A stretch of DNA of 64,000 bases, taken from contig DATGLP010000019.1 in the NCBI GenBank assembly GCA_035294085.1, positions 1 to 64,000 on the forward strand, in the 5' to 3' direction. Under the pieces are notes generated by a model. The model was not told the DNA's origin. It searched no databases and saw nothing but the letters and a program-made list of their open reading frames with translations. Below, one piece after another: positions 30,462 to 39,571 of this stretch. Numbering within the stretch: the first letter of the stretch is position 1; each line of letters begins with the position of its first letter. The translations under genes were made by a program, and so were the position numbers. The DNA comes from Acidimicrobiales bacterium. GTDB taxonomy: Bacteria > Actinomycetota > Acidimicrobiia > Acidimicrobiales > Bog-793.

Positions 30462-31576
30462 CCATGCGCCTGTACGACACGGCCCGGCGCGCGGTGGTGC
30501 CGTTCACCCCGGGGCCAGTCGTGACCATGTACACCTGCGGCATCACGCCGTACGACGCGGCGCACCTCGGCCACGCAGCGACCTACCTCGCGTACGACAT
30601 CCTCCAGCGGCGGCTGCGCGACCTCGGGCACACGACGCGCTGCGTCCGCAACATCACCGACGTGGACGACGACATCCTGCGGAAGGCCCGGAGCCTCGGC
30701 GTGCACTACCTCGACCTGGCCGCCGAGCAGATCGGACGCTTCGACGAGCACATGCGCGCCCTCAAGCTGCTGCCGGCCTCGGCCGAGCCGCGGGCGACCT
30801 CGGCGATCGCGGACATCCTCAGCTTCGTCGGCAAGGTCCTCGACGCCGGCCACGCCTACCGGTCCGGCGGGTCGGTGTACTTCGACGTCTCCGCCTTCCC
30901 ACGCTTCGGCCAGGTGAGTCACCTCACCCGGGACGAGATGCTGGCGCTCGCTGCGGAGCGGGGCGGCAACGTCGACGACCCCAACAAGGACGACCCGCTC
31001 GACTTCGTCCTCTGGCAGCCGTCGCTCCCCGACGAGCCGGCCTGGTCCTCGCGCTACGGGGACGGGCGTCCGGGGTGGCACATCGAGTGCTCGGCGCTCG
31101 CCATCCGGGAGCTCGGCACGACGATCGACCTGCACGGCGGGGGCGAGGACCTGATCTTCCCGCACCACGAGTGCGAGGCCGCCCAGTCGGAGGCTGCGAC
31201 CGGGGCACGCTTCGTCCGGCACTGGATGCACGTCGGGATGGTGCGCCTCGACGGGGAGAAGATGTCGAAGTCGCTCGGGAACCTGGTGTTCGTCGGCGAC
31301 CTCCTGAAGGAGCACGAGCCCGACGCGATCCGGCTCGCGCTCGTGAGCCAGCACTACCGCTCGTCGTGGGACTGGGACGAGCGGCTGCTGGTGGACGCGG
31401 CCCGGCGCCTCGCGGCCTGGCGCCGCGCCGGCCACGGGCACGGCGCGCTCGACGCGGTGCGCGACCGCCTCGACGACGACCTCGACGTGCCCGGGGCCAT
31501 CGCCGCGATCGACGACGCAGTCGCCCGCGGCGACGGCGTCTCGGACGCCGCGGGGCTCCTCGGCATCGAGCTGTGA
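30458..31576 (+). CDS. mshC: L-cysteine:glucosaminyl-inositol ligase (mycothiol synthesis)
   Basis: 372 aa cysteinyl-tRNA-synthetase-like enzyme that ligates cysteine to GlcN-inositol in mycothiol biosynthesis. The hallmark MYTCGITPYDAAHLGHAATY distinguishes it from CysRS (which has CGPTVYD and HIGNAR). Also RNITDVDDDILRKA, zinc ligands around WHIECSALA and PHHECEAAQSE, and KMSKSLGN. It lacks the anticodon-binding domain of CysRS. ATG 30458; ATG 30464 is close by. Its presence strongly supports an actinobacterial host. Confidence 0.93.
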   Translation: MTMRLYDTARRAVVPFTPGPVVTMYTCGITPYDAAHLGHAATYLAYDILQRRLRDLGHTTRCVRNITDVDDDILRKARSLGVHYLDLAAEQIGRFDEHMRALKLLPASAEPRATSAIADILSFVGKVLDAGHAYRSGGSVYFDVSAFPRFGQVSHLTRDEMLALAAERGGNVDDPNKDDPLDFVLWQPSLPDEPAWSSRYGDGRPGWHIECSALAIRELGTTIDLHGGGEDLIFPHHECEAAQSEAATGARFVRHWMHVGMVRLDGEKMSKSLGNLVFVGDLLKEHEPDAIRLALVSQHYRSSWDWDERLLVDAARRLAAWRRAGHGHGALDAVRDRLDDDLDVPGAIAAIDDAVARGDGVSDAAGLLGIEL

Positions 31577-31617
31577 GACGAGCAGGCCGAGTCCCGGGGC
31601 AGCGGGTGGCCGGCCGG

Positions 31618-31623
31618 TAGGCT
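31618..31623 (+). promoter_or_regulatory. -10 box, thrS
   Basis: TAGGCT; predicted start near 31630 leaves a leader of about 33 bases containing AGAGGAG before GTG 31663, so thrS has a conventional leader. Confidence 0.4.
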
Positions 31624-31662
31624 CTGGCGATCGACCGTCCGACGACCAGAGGAGCTGCGTCC

Positions 31663-33675
31663 GTGCCTCGAGACGATGCGGGAGCCGTATCCGTGCGGCT
31701 CCCCGACGGGTCTCGCCGCACCCTGCCAGCGGGAGCGACCGCCGCCGACCTCGCCACCTCGCTCGGGCCCGAGCTCGCCCGTGACGCCGTCGCCGCTGAG
31801 GTGGACGGGGAGCTCGTCGACCTCGGGCGTCCCCTCGTCGACGGGGCCCAGGTGCGCCTCGTCGTCGCCGGCAGCGAGGAGGGCCGGGAGGTGCTGCGCC
31901 ACTCGACCGCGCACGTCCTCGCCCAGGCCGTCCTGCGGCTCTACCCGGGGGCCCGCTACGCGATCGGCCCGCCGATCGAGGACGGCTTCTACTACGACTT
32001 CGAGCTGCCCGGAGGGCGGCACTTCTCGGACGACGACCTGCCGCGCATCGAGGCGGAGATGCGCTCGATCATCGGGGAGGCCCAGCCGTTCGTGCGGGAG
32101 GAGCGGTCGATCGACGAGGGACTCGCCCTCTTCGCCGATCAGCCCTTCAAGCGGGAGATCATCGAGCAGGTCGCCGAAGCCGCCGGGCGCGTGGACCCCG
32201 AGCTCGCGCACGAGGTCGCGGCGGGGACGGTGACGACGTACCGGAACTCGGAGACCTTCGTCGACCTGTGCCGCGGACCGCACGTTCCCTCGACGGACCG
32301 ACTCGGGCACTTCGCGCTCACGCGGGTGGCGGGTGCCTACTGGCGGGGCGACGAGCGCCGTCCCCAGCTGCAGCGGATCTACGGCACGGCCTTCGAGTCC
32401 GCCGAGGCGCTGGCGGAGCACCTGCGCCGGCTCGAGGAGGCGGAGCGGCGCGACCACCGTCGCCTCGGCGCCGAGCTCGACCTCTTCTCGTTCCCCGAGG
32501 AGATCGGCTCGGGCCTCGCCGTGTTCCACCCGAAGGGCGGCCTCGTCCGGCGCATCATGGAGGACTACGCGCGACAGCGCCACGTCGACGCGGGCTACGC
32601 CTTCGTCAACACGCCCCACGTGACGAAGTCGGACCTGTTCGAGACCTCCGGGCACCTCGAGTGGTTCGCCGAGGGGATCTTCCCGCCGATGGAGCTCGAC
32701 GGGCAGCACCGGTACTACCTCAAGCCGATGAACTGCCCCTTCCACATCCTCATCTACGCGAGTCGGCAGCGCTCCTACCGGGAGCTGCCGCTCCGCCTCT
32801 TCGAGTTCGGGACGGTCTACCGCTACGAGAAGTCCGGGGTCGTGCACGGCCTCACCCGCGTGCGGGGCATGACGCAGGACGACGCGCACATCTTCTGCGC
32901 GCGCGCCGACCTCGCCGACGAGCTGCGCTCGCTGCTCGCCTTCGTCCTCGACGTGCTGCGCGACTTCGGCCTCGAGGACTTCCACCTCGAGCTGTCGACC
33001 CGCCCGCCGGACAAGGCGGTCGGGAGCCACGAGGAGTGGGAGGAGGCGACGGAGGCGCTGCGGGCGGCGGGCGAGGCGATGGGCCTCGAGCTCGTCCTCG
33101 ACGAGGGCGGCGGCGCCTTCTACGGTCCGAAGATCTCCGTCCAGGCGCGCGACGCCATCGGGCGCAGCTGGCAGCTCTCCACGGTGCAGCTCGACTTCCA
33201 GCTGCCCCAGCGCTTCGACCTCGCCTACGTGGGCCCGGACAACGCCCGGCATCGCCCGGTGATGATCCACCGGGCGCTGTTCGGGTCGGTCGAACGCTTC
33301 TTCGCGGTCCTGCTCGAGCACTACGCGGGCGCCTTCCCGACGTGGCTCGCGCCGGTGCAGGCGCGCGTCCTGCCGGTGCGCGACGACCACGGTCCGTACG
33401 CGGCCGAGGTCGCGTCCGCGCTCGCCGCTGCAGGGTTGCGGGCAGAGGTGGACCCCGCGAGCGAACCCGTGGGGGCGCGGATCCGGCGCGGCCGGCTGGA
33501 GCGCCTGCCGTACCTCCTCGTCGTCGGCGACGACGACGTGGCCGGGAAGACCGTCGGGGTGAACGCCCGCGGCGCGGCCGCCCCCGAGCGGGACGTCCCA
33601 CTCGCGACCTTCGTCGAGCGCCTCGCGGAGGAAGTCGCCGCGAAGTCCTCGCCCGAGGCGGTGAGACGCCGGTGA
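31663..33675 (+). CDS. thrS: Threonyl-tRNA synthetase
   Basis: 670 aa class II synthetase. N-terminal TGS domain (VSVRLPDGSRRTLPAGATAA), editing domain HSTAHVLAQAV with the second half DLCRGPHVPSTD, catalytic core KPMNCPFHILIY (zinc Cys), RVRGMTQDDAHIFC, and C-terminal anticodon-binding domain from about residue 560. GTG 31663 with GGAG at a good distance. The stop overlaps the HIT gene start (GTGA). It heads a run thrS-HIT-PIP synthase-PatA-PimA whose order matches mycobacteria. Confidence 0.97.
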   Translation: MPRDDAGAVSVRLPDGSRRTLPAGATAADLATSLGPELARDAVAAEVDGELVDLGRPLVDGAQVRLVVAGSEEGREVLRHSTAHVLAQAVLRLYPGARYAIGPPIEDGFYYDFELPGGRHFSDDDLPRIEAEMRSIIGEAQPFVREERSIDEGLALFADQPFKREIIEQVAEAAGRVDPELAHEVAAGTVTTYRNSETFVDLCRGPHVPSTDRLGHFALTRVAGAYWRGDERRPQLQRIYGTAFESAEALAEHLRRLEEAERRDHRRLGAELDLFSFPEEIGSGLAVFHPKGGLVRRIMEDYARQRHVDAGYAFVNTPHVTKSDLFETSGHLEWFAEGIFPPMELDGQHRYYLKPMNCPFHILIYASRQRSYRELPLRLFEFGTVYRYEKSGVVHGLTRVRGMTQDDAHIFCARADLADELRSLLAFVLDVLRDFGLEDFHLELSTRPPDKAVGSHEEWEEATEALRAAGEAMGLELVLDEGGGAFYGPKISVQARDAIGRSWQLSTVQLDFQLPQRFDLAYVGPDNARHRPVMIHRALFGSVERFFAVLLEHYAGAFPTWLAPVQARVLPVRDDHGPYAAEVASALAAAGLRAEVDPASEPVGARIRRGRLERLPYLLVVGDDDVAGKTVGVNARGAAAPERDVPLATFVERLAEEVAAKSSPEAVRRR

Positions 33676-34190
33676 CCCTCGAGCAGCTCTGGGCGGGCTG
33701 GCGCGCCGGCTACGTGGCGTCCGTCACGGCAGGGGAAGGCGCACGGGACGACGAGGGGCTGTCGCGCTGCGTCTTCTGCCGGATCATCGGCTCGGACGAG
33801 CCGGACTCGACGCGCCACGTCGTCTGCGAGCGCGCCGACGCGCTCGCGCTGCTGAACGCCTACCCCTACGCGAGCGGCCACCTGCTCGTGATGCCCCGCC
33901 GCCACGTCTCGGACCTTGCCGGGCTCGGGGAGGGCGAGGCCAGCGCGCTCTGGGCGCTCGTGCGCGACGCGCTCGAGGCGCTCGAGAAGGCGTACCACCC
34001 GGACGGCTACAACATCGGCGCCAACCTCGGGCGTGCGGCCGGCGCCGGGATCCCCGAGCACCTCCACTTCCACGTCGTCCCGCGCTGGCTCGGCGACACG
34101 AACTTCATGACGACGGTCGCCTCCGTACGGGTGATGCCCGAGGCGCTGTCGGAGAGCTGGTCGAAGCTGCGGGCCGCATGGCCGTCGTGA
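33672..34190 (+). CDS. HIT-domain nucleotide hydrolase/phosphorylase
   Basis: 172 aa. Histidine triad H130-L-H132-F-H134 in IPEHLHFHVVPRW, preceded by CVFCRI (33-38), AYPYASGHLLVMPRRHVSDL and YNIGANLGRAAGAG. The same gene in mycobacteria (next to thrS and pgsA1) is an Ap4A phosphorylase, a plausible role here: removal of diadenosine polyphosphates made by aminoacyl-tRNA synthetases such as its coupled neighbour ThrS. GTG 33672 overlaps the thrS stop. Confidence 0.9.
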   Translation: MTLEQLWAGWRAGYVASVTAGEGARDDEGLSRCVFCRIIGSDEPDSTRHVVCERADALALLNAYPYASGHLLVMPRRHVSDLAGLGEGEASALWALVRDALEALEKAYHPDGYNIGANLGRAAGAGIPEHLHFHVVPRWLGDTNFMTTVASVRVMPEALSESWSKLRAAWPS

Positions 34191-34915
34191 GGCTCCCCTT
34201 CGGCGGGTACCTCGGTGCGCTGCGCGCCGACCTCACCCGGATCGCGACCGCCGCGGCGGGCCGTCTCGACGCGCCGGTGCCGACGTGCCCCGGCTGGGAC
34301 GTCGCCGAGCTGGCGCGCCACCTCGCCGCCGTCTACGGGCGCTGGCTCGTCCAGGTGGAGGCTGCCGACCCCTCGCGCCGGCACGAGGCACCGGCGCTCG
34401 GGGTCGGGGATCCCCTCGCGCTCCTCGAGGAACAGTCGGGTCGGCTGCTCGCGGCGCTCGAGGCAGCGGGGGAGGAGGCGCCCTGCTGGAACTGGACGGG
34501 GGAGGAGCCCACGACCGGCTGGCTCGCCCGGCGGCTGGCACACGAGACGTCCATCCACCGCGTCGACGCCGAGCTCGCAACGGGCCCGGTCAGCCCGATC
34601 GAGCGCTCCCTCGCGCTCGACGGGGTCGCCGAGCGGCTGGAGCTGCTCGCGGCACCGGGCTACGGCGACCGCCTCGCCCGAGACTCGCTCGGCGGGCGCC
34701 TGTGCCTCCAGTGCGCCGACGCCGAGGCGGCCTGGGTCGTGGAGGTCGATCGCCGTCGGCTCCGGTTCTCGGCTGGCAGCGGGCCGGCGGCGGCGACGGT
34801 CCGCGGACCGGCCTCGGCGCTCGATCGGTTCGTCTGGAACCGCCTCGGGCTCGAGGCGCTCGAGCTGCGCGGCGATCCGTCCGTCGCGGCCGCGTTCTCG
34901 TCGCTGCCTGGCTGA
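34178..34915 (+). CDS. Mycothiol-dependent maleylpyruvate isomerase-like protein
   Basis: 245 aa. MDMPI/DinB-like four-helix bundle: PTCPGWDVAELARHLAAVYG near residues 36-55 gives the first metal-binding histidine and HETSIHRVDAELA (about 125-137) the other two. The C-terminal SCP2-like domain follows. Family members bind zinc and use mycothiol as thiol cofactor; with mshC nearby this is consistent, though the substrate is unknown. The start overlaps the end of the HIT gene by 13 bases. Confidence 0.85.
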   Translation: MAVVRLPFGGYLGALRADLTRIATAAAGRLDAPVPTCPGWDVAELARHLAAVYGRWLVQVEAADPSRRHEAPALGVGDPLALLEEQSGRLLAALEAAGEEAPCWNWTGEEPTTGWLARRLAHETSIHRVDAELATGPVSPIERSLALDGVAERLELLAAPGYGDRLARDSLGGRLCLQCADAEAAWVVEVDRRRLRFSAGSGPAAATVRGPASALDRFVWNRLGLEALELRGDPSVAAAFSSLPG

Positions 34916-34955
34916 GACGGCGGCGATCGGTGCCAGAGCGAGCCTCGTCCTCTGG

Positions 34956-34961
34956 TAGCCT
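34956..34961 (+). promoter_or_regulatory. -10 box, PIP synthase operon (leaderless)
   Basis: TAGCCT, six bases before ATG 34968. Confidence 0.5.
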
Positions 34962-34967
34962 CGGGCG

Positions 34968-35798
34968 ATGATCGACGGTCGGCGCGCCGGACGCGACGCC
35001 GAGCCGGGGGCGGCGAGGCGCCTCGCCACCCGGTTCTCGCTCGGTCCGCTGCTCGTGCGCCTCGGCGTGCCCGCCGACGCCGTCACGGTCCTCGGCGTCG
35101 TGCTCGCCGCGGGCAACGCCGTGCTGATCGGCCGGGGCGACTTCTACCCCGCGGTCGCCCTCGTCATCGTCGGCGGCCTCATGGACACCCTCGACGGCAG
35201 CGTCGCGAAGGCAGCCGGGACGGCCTCGAGCCGGGGCGCCTTCTTCGACTCGGTGGCGGACCGCGTCGCGGACGCGCTGCTGTTCGGAGCCGTCGCCTAC
35301 TACCTCGTCGGCCACGGCGACCCGCGCCTCGCGCTCGTGCCGGTGGCGATCCTCGCCGTCAGCTCGATCATCTCCTACGAGCGCGCGAAGGCGGAGTCGC
35401 TCGGGCTGAGCGCGAGGGGCGGGCTGATGGAGCGTGCCGAGCGCCTGATCCTGCTCGGCATCGCGCTCTTCTTCCACGTCGTCCTGCTCCCGCTGCTGTG
35501 GGTGCTGCTCGGCCTGTCGTCGGCGACGGCCGCCGGGCGCTTCTGGCGGGTGTGGCGCCAGGCGAGCGGCCGACAGGTCGGCGAGCGTGCGCCGTGGCAC
35601 GAGCACGGCCTCACCGTCTGGCGGGCGGCCCCGCGCCGGCCCGGCGGGCGCCGCGCCCGGCGCTCGCGCGAGCCGCTCGCGAGGAAGCTGCGGGGCGTGC
35701 TGGCGAGCGACTGGGAGCGCGTCGGCGAACGCCGCCGGGCGAACGGGCGGCAGCGCAGCGAGCGCGCGCTGCGTCGCCGGCTCGGCGAGCGCCACTGA
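34968..35798 (+). CDS. Phosphatidylinositol phosphate synthase (CDP-alcohol phosphotransferase)
   Basis: 276 aa membrane enzyme. The signature LMDTLDGSVAKAAGTASSRG, then AFFDSVADRVAD, supplies the four aspartates (D73, D76, D94, D98) that bind CDP-diacylglycerol and metal. A C-terminal basic tail (residues about 200-276, rich in Arg) is longer than usual. In mycobacteria the gene between the HIT protein and PatA (pgsA1) makes phosphatidylinositol phosphate from CDP-diacylglycerol and inositol phosphate; the same neighbours here support that role over phosphatidylglycerophosphate synthase. Leaderless ATG start. Confidence 0.88.
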   Translation: MIDGRRAGRDAEPGAARRLATRFSLGPLLVRLGVPADAVTVLGVVLAAGNAVLIGRGDFYPAVALVIVGGLMDTLDGSVAKAAGTASSRGAFFDSVADRVADALLFGAVAYYLVGHGDPRLALVPVAILAVSSIISYERAKAESLGLSARGGLMERAERLILLGIALFFHVVLLPLLWVLLGLSSATAAGRFWRVWRQASGRQVGERAPWHEHGLTVWRAAPRRPGGRRARRSREPLARKLRGVLASDWERVGERRRANGRQRSERALRRRLGERH

Positions 35799-35825
35799 GC
35801 GCGCCGAGCGCTCGCGCGACACCCG

Positions 35826-36707
35826 ATGCGCCCGAGGACCGCGTTCCTCCTCTACCGGGGCTCGGCGGACGTGATCCGTGCACTGCCGGGCCCCGTCGCG
35901 GGCGCACTGGCCGACGCGGTCGGCGGCCTCGGCGCCCTCTCGCCGCGCCGGCGCGCCGTCGTCACGGAGAACCTCCGGCGCGTGCTCGGGCCGACGGCGC
36001 GGCCGTCGACGCTGCGTCGTACGGTGCGTCGGGCCTTCCGGGCCTACGGGCGCTACTGGGTGGACGCGGCCCGCCTGAGGAGCGACGCCACCCGCCTGCT
36101 CGCGGGCTTCGAGTACGAGGGCGCCGAGATCCTCGAGAAGGCCGCCGGCGAGCGTCGAGGCGTCATCCTCGCCCTGCCGCACGTCGGCTGCTGGGAGGTC
36201 GGCGGTGCCTGGTGTGCGCGCAACGGCTTCCCGCTCACGACCGTCGCCGAGCCGGCGAGCTCGAGGGAGCTGTTCGACTGGTTCGTGGCCGAGCGCGAGG
36301 CGATCGGGCTGCGCGTCCTGCTCCTCGACCGCGCCGCCGCGCCCGAGCTCCTCGCCACGCTGCGTCGCGGGCAGGTCGTCGCGCTCCTCGCCGACCGCGA
36401 CGTCGCCGGTGACGGCGTCGAGGTCGAGTTCTTCGGGTCGACGACGCGCGTCCCTGGCGGTCCGGCCCTCCTCGCGCTGCGAACCGGCGCCCTGCTCGTG
36501 CCGACCGCCATCTACCACGGCCCGGGTGGGCGCCACCACGCCGTGCTCCGCCCGCCGCTCGAGGTCGCCCGCCGTGCGTCGCTGCGGGAGGACGTCGCGC
36601 GCCTGACCCAGGAGCTGACGCGCGAGCTCGAGGTGCTCATCGCTCGCCGTCCGGAGCAGTGGCACGTCTTCCAGCCGAACTGGCCGGGTGACCCACCCGC
36701 CGCCTAG
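35826..36707 (+). CDS. Phosphatidylinositol mannoside acyltransferase (PatA-like)
   Basis: 293 aa member of the HtrB/lauroyl acyltransferase family. HX4E motif H119VGCWE124, then LFDWFVAEREAIGLRVLLLD, VVALLADRDVAGDGVEVEFFG and C-terminal RPEQWHVFQPNWPGD. In mycobacteria PatA acylates the mannose of PIM1/PIM2 at the inner face of the membrane; the flanking PIP synthase and PimA genes make that assignment likely. ATG 35826. Confidence 0.88.
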   Translation: MRPRTAFLLYRGSADVIRALPGPVAGALADAVGGLGALSPRRRAVVTENLRRVLGPTARPSTLRRTVRRAFRAYGRYWVDAARLRSDATRLLAGFEYEGAEILEKAAGERRGVILALPHVGCWEVGGAWCARNGFPLTTVAEPASSRELFDWFVAEREAIGLRVLLLDRAAAPELLATLRRGQVVALLADRDVAGDGVEVEFFGSTTRVPGGPALLALRTGALLVPTAIYHGPGGRHHAVLRPPLEVARRASLREDVARLTQELTRELEVLIARRPEQWHVFQPNWPGDPPAA

Positions 36708-36709
36708 CG

Positions 36710-37795
36710 ATGCGCGTGGCCCTCGTCGCTCCCTACGACCTCGCCGTGCCGGGTGGGGTGCAGGCGCAGGTCCTCGGCCTCGCCCGCGCCCTCGTGGGCC
36801 TCGGGGCCGAGGCGGCCGTGCTCGCCCCGGGTACCCCCGGTCCCCGCTCGGCCGCCGGACTGCGTCTCGAAGGCGCGGGGCGCTCGCTGGCCCTGCCCGC
36901 CAACGGGTCCCGCGCCCCGGTCGCGCTCGGCCCGGGCGCGCTGGCGCGCACCCGGCGCTTCCTCGCCTCCTTCGACCCCGACGTCGTCCACGTCCACGAG
37001 CCCTTCGTGCCGGGCCCGGCGCTCGCGAGCCTGATCGTCGCGAGGGTTCCGGTCGTGGCCACCTTCCACCGGGCGGGTGCCGGCGCCGGGTACCGGCTCG
37101 CGGGGCTGGCGCTGCGACGTCTCCTGGGGCGCCTCGACGACGTGGTCGCCGTGTCCGAGGCGGCACGCGAGACGCTCCTCGCCGTCGTCGGCCCGGGCGC
37201 CGGGCGCTGCTCGATCGAGCCGAACGGAGTCGACCTCGAGCGCTTCGTGGCCGCCGTCCCCGCGGCACGGGCGGCCCCGGTGGTGTGCTTCGTGGGGCGC
37301 CACGAGCAGCGCAAGGGGCTCGCCGTCCTGCTCGAGGCGTTCGCGAGCCTCGAGATCGAGGCGCGCTGCTGGGTCGTCGGCACCGGCCCGCTCAGCGCGC
37401 CCCTGCGAGCCCGCTACGGGGCCGACCCCCGCGTCGAGTGGCTCGGCGTGCTCGGGGATGCCGAGCTCGCCAGCCACCTCGCCGCAGCCGACGTCCTCGC
37501 CGCGCCCTCGCTCGGCGGCGAGTCCTTCGGCGTCGTCCTCCTCGAGGCGATGGCGGCGGGGGCCGCGGTCGTCGCGAGCGACCTCCCCGGCTACCGAGAC
37601 GCCGCGGGCGACGCCGCGTGCTACGTCCCGCCTGGGGACGCCCGCTGCCTCGCGGCGGCGCTTCGCAGCCTGCTCACCGACCGGTCCCGGCGCGAGCACC
37701 TCGTCGCGGCCGGGCACCGCCGGGTGGCGCCGCGGGGGTTCCCCGCACTGGCGCAGCGCTACCTCGCGCGCTACGAGGCGGCCCGGCGTCGCTGA
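36710..37795 (+). CDS. pimA: Phosphatidylinositol alpha-mannosyltransferase
   Basis: 361 aa GT4 glycosyltransferase. MRVALVAPYDLAVPGGVQAQ with the GGVQ loop that contacts GDP-mannose; HVHEPFVPG, FHRAGAG (catalytic-region H120), CFVGRHEQRKGLAVLLEA and the EX7E motif E271SFGVVLLE279. PimA transfers mannose from GDP-mannose to phosphatidylinositol, the first step of PIM synthesis. ATG is two bases after the patA stop. Confidence 0.9.
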   Translation: MRVALVAPYDLAVPGGVQAQVLGLARALVGLGAEAAVLAPGTPGPRSAAGLRLEGAGRSLALPANGSRAPVALGPGALARTRRFLASFDPDVVHVHEPFVPGPALASLIVARVPVVATFHRAGAGAGYRLAGLALRRLLGRLDDVVAVSEAARETLLAVVGPGAGRCSIEPNGVDLERFVAAVPAARAAPVVCFVGRHEQRKGLAVLLEAFASLEIEARCWVVGTGPLSAPLRARYGADPRVEWLGVLGDAELASHLAAADVLAAPSLGGESFGVVLLEAMAAGAAVVASDLPGYRDAAGDAACYVPPGDARCLAAALRSLLTDRSRREHLVAAGHRRVAPRGFPALAQRYLARYEAARRR

Positions 37796-37835
37796 GCGGG
37801 CTCCGGCGGGGAGGGCTCGTCGACCCCCGACCTCC

Positions 37836-37841
37836 TACACT
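37836..37841 (+). promoter_or_regulatory. -10 box, M48 protease gene (leaderless)
   Basis: TACACT, seven bases before ATG 37849. Confidence 0.45.
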
Positions 37842-37848
37842 CGGGGCG

Positions 37849-38682
37849 ATGGCGCGTTCGACGGCGAGACCGAGCGCGGCGCGTGCGCCGCAGCCGGCGC
37901 GAGCGGCTCCGGCGCCGGGCCGGCGGGTGAGGCCCGCTCCGGCGCGCGCCGCGGCGCTCGCGCCGCTCGCGCTCGTCGCGCTCGGGGCGGCGTTCGCCGG
38001 TGCTGGCATCGTCGCGCCCGGCCTCGCGCTCGCGGCGGCGGGCGGCGTCATCGGCGTCGCGAACTGGTACCTCGGCGCGCCTGGGCGGCTCGCGGCCCGC
38101 CTCGGGGCCATCCCGGCCGACCCGCTGCGCCACGCCCGACTGCGCAACGTCGTCGAGGGGCTGTGTGTCGTCCTCGGGCTGCCCGTGCCGGCGCTGCGCG
38201 TCCTCGAAGACGCCTCACGCAACGCCATCGTGCTCGGTCCGAGCGCGAGGCGAGCGGTGCTCGTGTGCACGACGGGGCTGCTCGAGTCGGTGGACCGCAT
38301 GGCGCTCGAGGGGCTCGTGGCACACGAGCTCGCCCACGTGAAGAGCGGGGACGTCGCCCGGGCCGCGGCGGCGACGATCAGCTGCGGCGTCCTCGCGGCG
38401 GTGCTGCCGTCCGCGGGACGCGTCGTCGCTCGCCTCGCGGGACCGGCGCGCGAGGCGCTCGCGGACCTCGACGCCGTGAGGGTGACGCGCTACCCACCCG
38501 GGCTGATCGCGGCGCTCGAGGCGGTGTCGAGCGCAGGGAGCGCGCGGCCGCGCCTGTCGCCGTCGCTCGCGCGCCTCACCGGAGCGCTGTGGTTCTCGCC
38601 GCTCGCCGAGTCCTTCGGGCCCCGGCCGCGGCCCGGTACGCTCGACGTGGACCTGCGGCTCGCCGCCCTGCGCGAGCTGTGA
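37849..38682 (+). CDS. M48-family zinc metalloprotease
   Basis: 277 aa. After a disordered Ala/Pro/Arg N-terminus, two hydrophobic segments lie at about 35-72. The zinc motif is HELAH (159-163) in ALEGLVAHELAHVKSGD, with the third ligand glutamate in AREALADLDAVRVTRYP. This is the HtpX/Ste24 fold, membrane-associated proteases for envelope protein quality control. Leaderless-type start, between pimA and yebC. Confidence 0.85.
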   Translation: MARSTARPSAARAPQPARAAPAPGRRVRPAPARAAALAPLALVALGAAFAGAGIVAPGLALAAAGGVIGVANWYLGAPGRLAARLGAIPADPLRHARLRNVVEGLCVVLGLPVPALRVLEDASRNAIVLGPSARRAVLVCTTGLLESVDRMALEGLVAHELAHVKSGDVARAAAATISCGVLAAVLPSAGRVVARLAGPAREALADLDAVRVTRYPPGLIAALEAVSSAGSARPRLSPSLARLTGALWFSPLAESFGPRPRPGTLDVDLRLAALREL

Positions 38683-38761
38683 GCAGGCCGCGGCCCGTCG
38701 GCGCGGGCGCACGGTGCGGGCGTCGGGCGAGGCCGTCTCGGATGGACGAGGAGGGTGGAAG

Positions 38762-39511
38762 GTGTCCGGCCACTCGAAGTGGGCGACGACCAAGCACCAG
38801 AAGGGTGCCAAGGACCGGGCCCGGGGCAAGCTGTTCGCCAAGCTGATCCGCCAGGTGGAGGTGGCTGCTCGCGAGGGCGGCGGCGACCTCGCGGCGAACG
38901 CGACGCTGCGCACGATGTTCCAGAAGGCCCGCGACGCATCGGTCCCCCTCGAGACCATCGAGCGCGCCGTGAAGCGGGGGACGGGCGAGCTCGAGGGCGT
39001 GCGGTACGAGGCCGTCACCTACGAGGGGTACGCGCCCGAGGGGGTGGCGGTCATGGTGGAGTGCCTGACCGACAACCGCAACCGCACCGGGGCGGAGATC
39101 CGGTCGCTCTTCTCGCGCAACGGCGGCTCGATGGCCCAGCCGGGGGCCGTGTCGTGGCAGTTCCAGCGCCGCGGCATCGTCGTCGTGGCGCGCACGGCCG
39201 CCGAGGACGAGCTCATGGCGATCGCGATGGAGGCGGGAGCGGAGGACCTGCGCGACGACGGCGCGGCGTGGACCGTGCTCTGCGCGCCCCAGGACCTGCA
39301 CGCCGTGCGCGAGGCCCTCGAGGCCGGTGGCCTCGCGGTCGAGAGCGCGGAGGTGTCGCTCGTCCCCACGACGCTCGTCGCGGTGAACGACCCGGCGGGC
39401 GCGCGTCGAGTCCTCCACCTGCTCGAGCTCCTCGACGAGCACGACGACGTGCAGAACGTCGTCTCCAACTTCGACATCCCCGACGCGGTGCTCGAGCAGG
39501 TGAGCGCCTGA
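38762..39511 (+). CDS. YebC/PmpR-family protein
   Basis: 249 aa. Canonical VSGHSKWATTKHQKGAKDRA N-terminus, EGYAPEGVAVMVECLTDNRN, and DDVQNVVSNFDIPD C-terminus. Family members act as transcription regulators or, as shown for some, ribosome-associated factors that help translate proline-rich stretches. GTG 38762 follows GGAGGGTGG; an in-frame GTG at 38714 is less likely. Directly upstream of ruvCAB, the standard bacterial order. Confidence 0.94.
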   Translation: MSGHSKWATTKHQKGAKDRARGKLFAKLIRQVEVAAREGGGDLAANATLRTMFQKARDASVPLETIERAVKRGTGELEGVRYEAVTYEGYAPEGVAVMVECLTDNRNRTGAEIRSLFSRNGGSMAQPGAVSWQFQRRGIVVVARTAAEDELMAIAMEAGAEDLRDDGAAWTVLCAPQDLHAVREALEAGGLAVESAEVSLVPTTLVAVNDPAGARRVLHLLELLDEHDDVQNVVSNFDIPDAVLEQVSA

Positions 39512-39558
39512 GGCGGCCGCTGCCGCTGGGGATCCACCAGCCCGGCGGGGCTCCCGAG

Positions 39559-39564
39559 TAGCAT
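39559..39564 (+). promoter_or_regulatory. -10 box, ruvCAB (leaderless)
   Basis: TAGCAT, seven bases before the ruvC GTG at 39572. No SOS box is visible at this promoter. Confidence 0.45.
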
Positions 39565-39571
39565 CGAACGC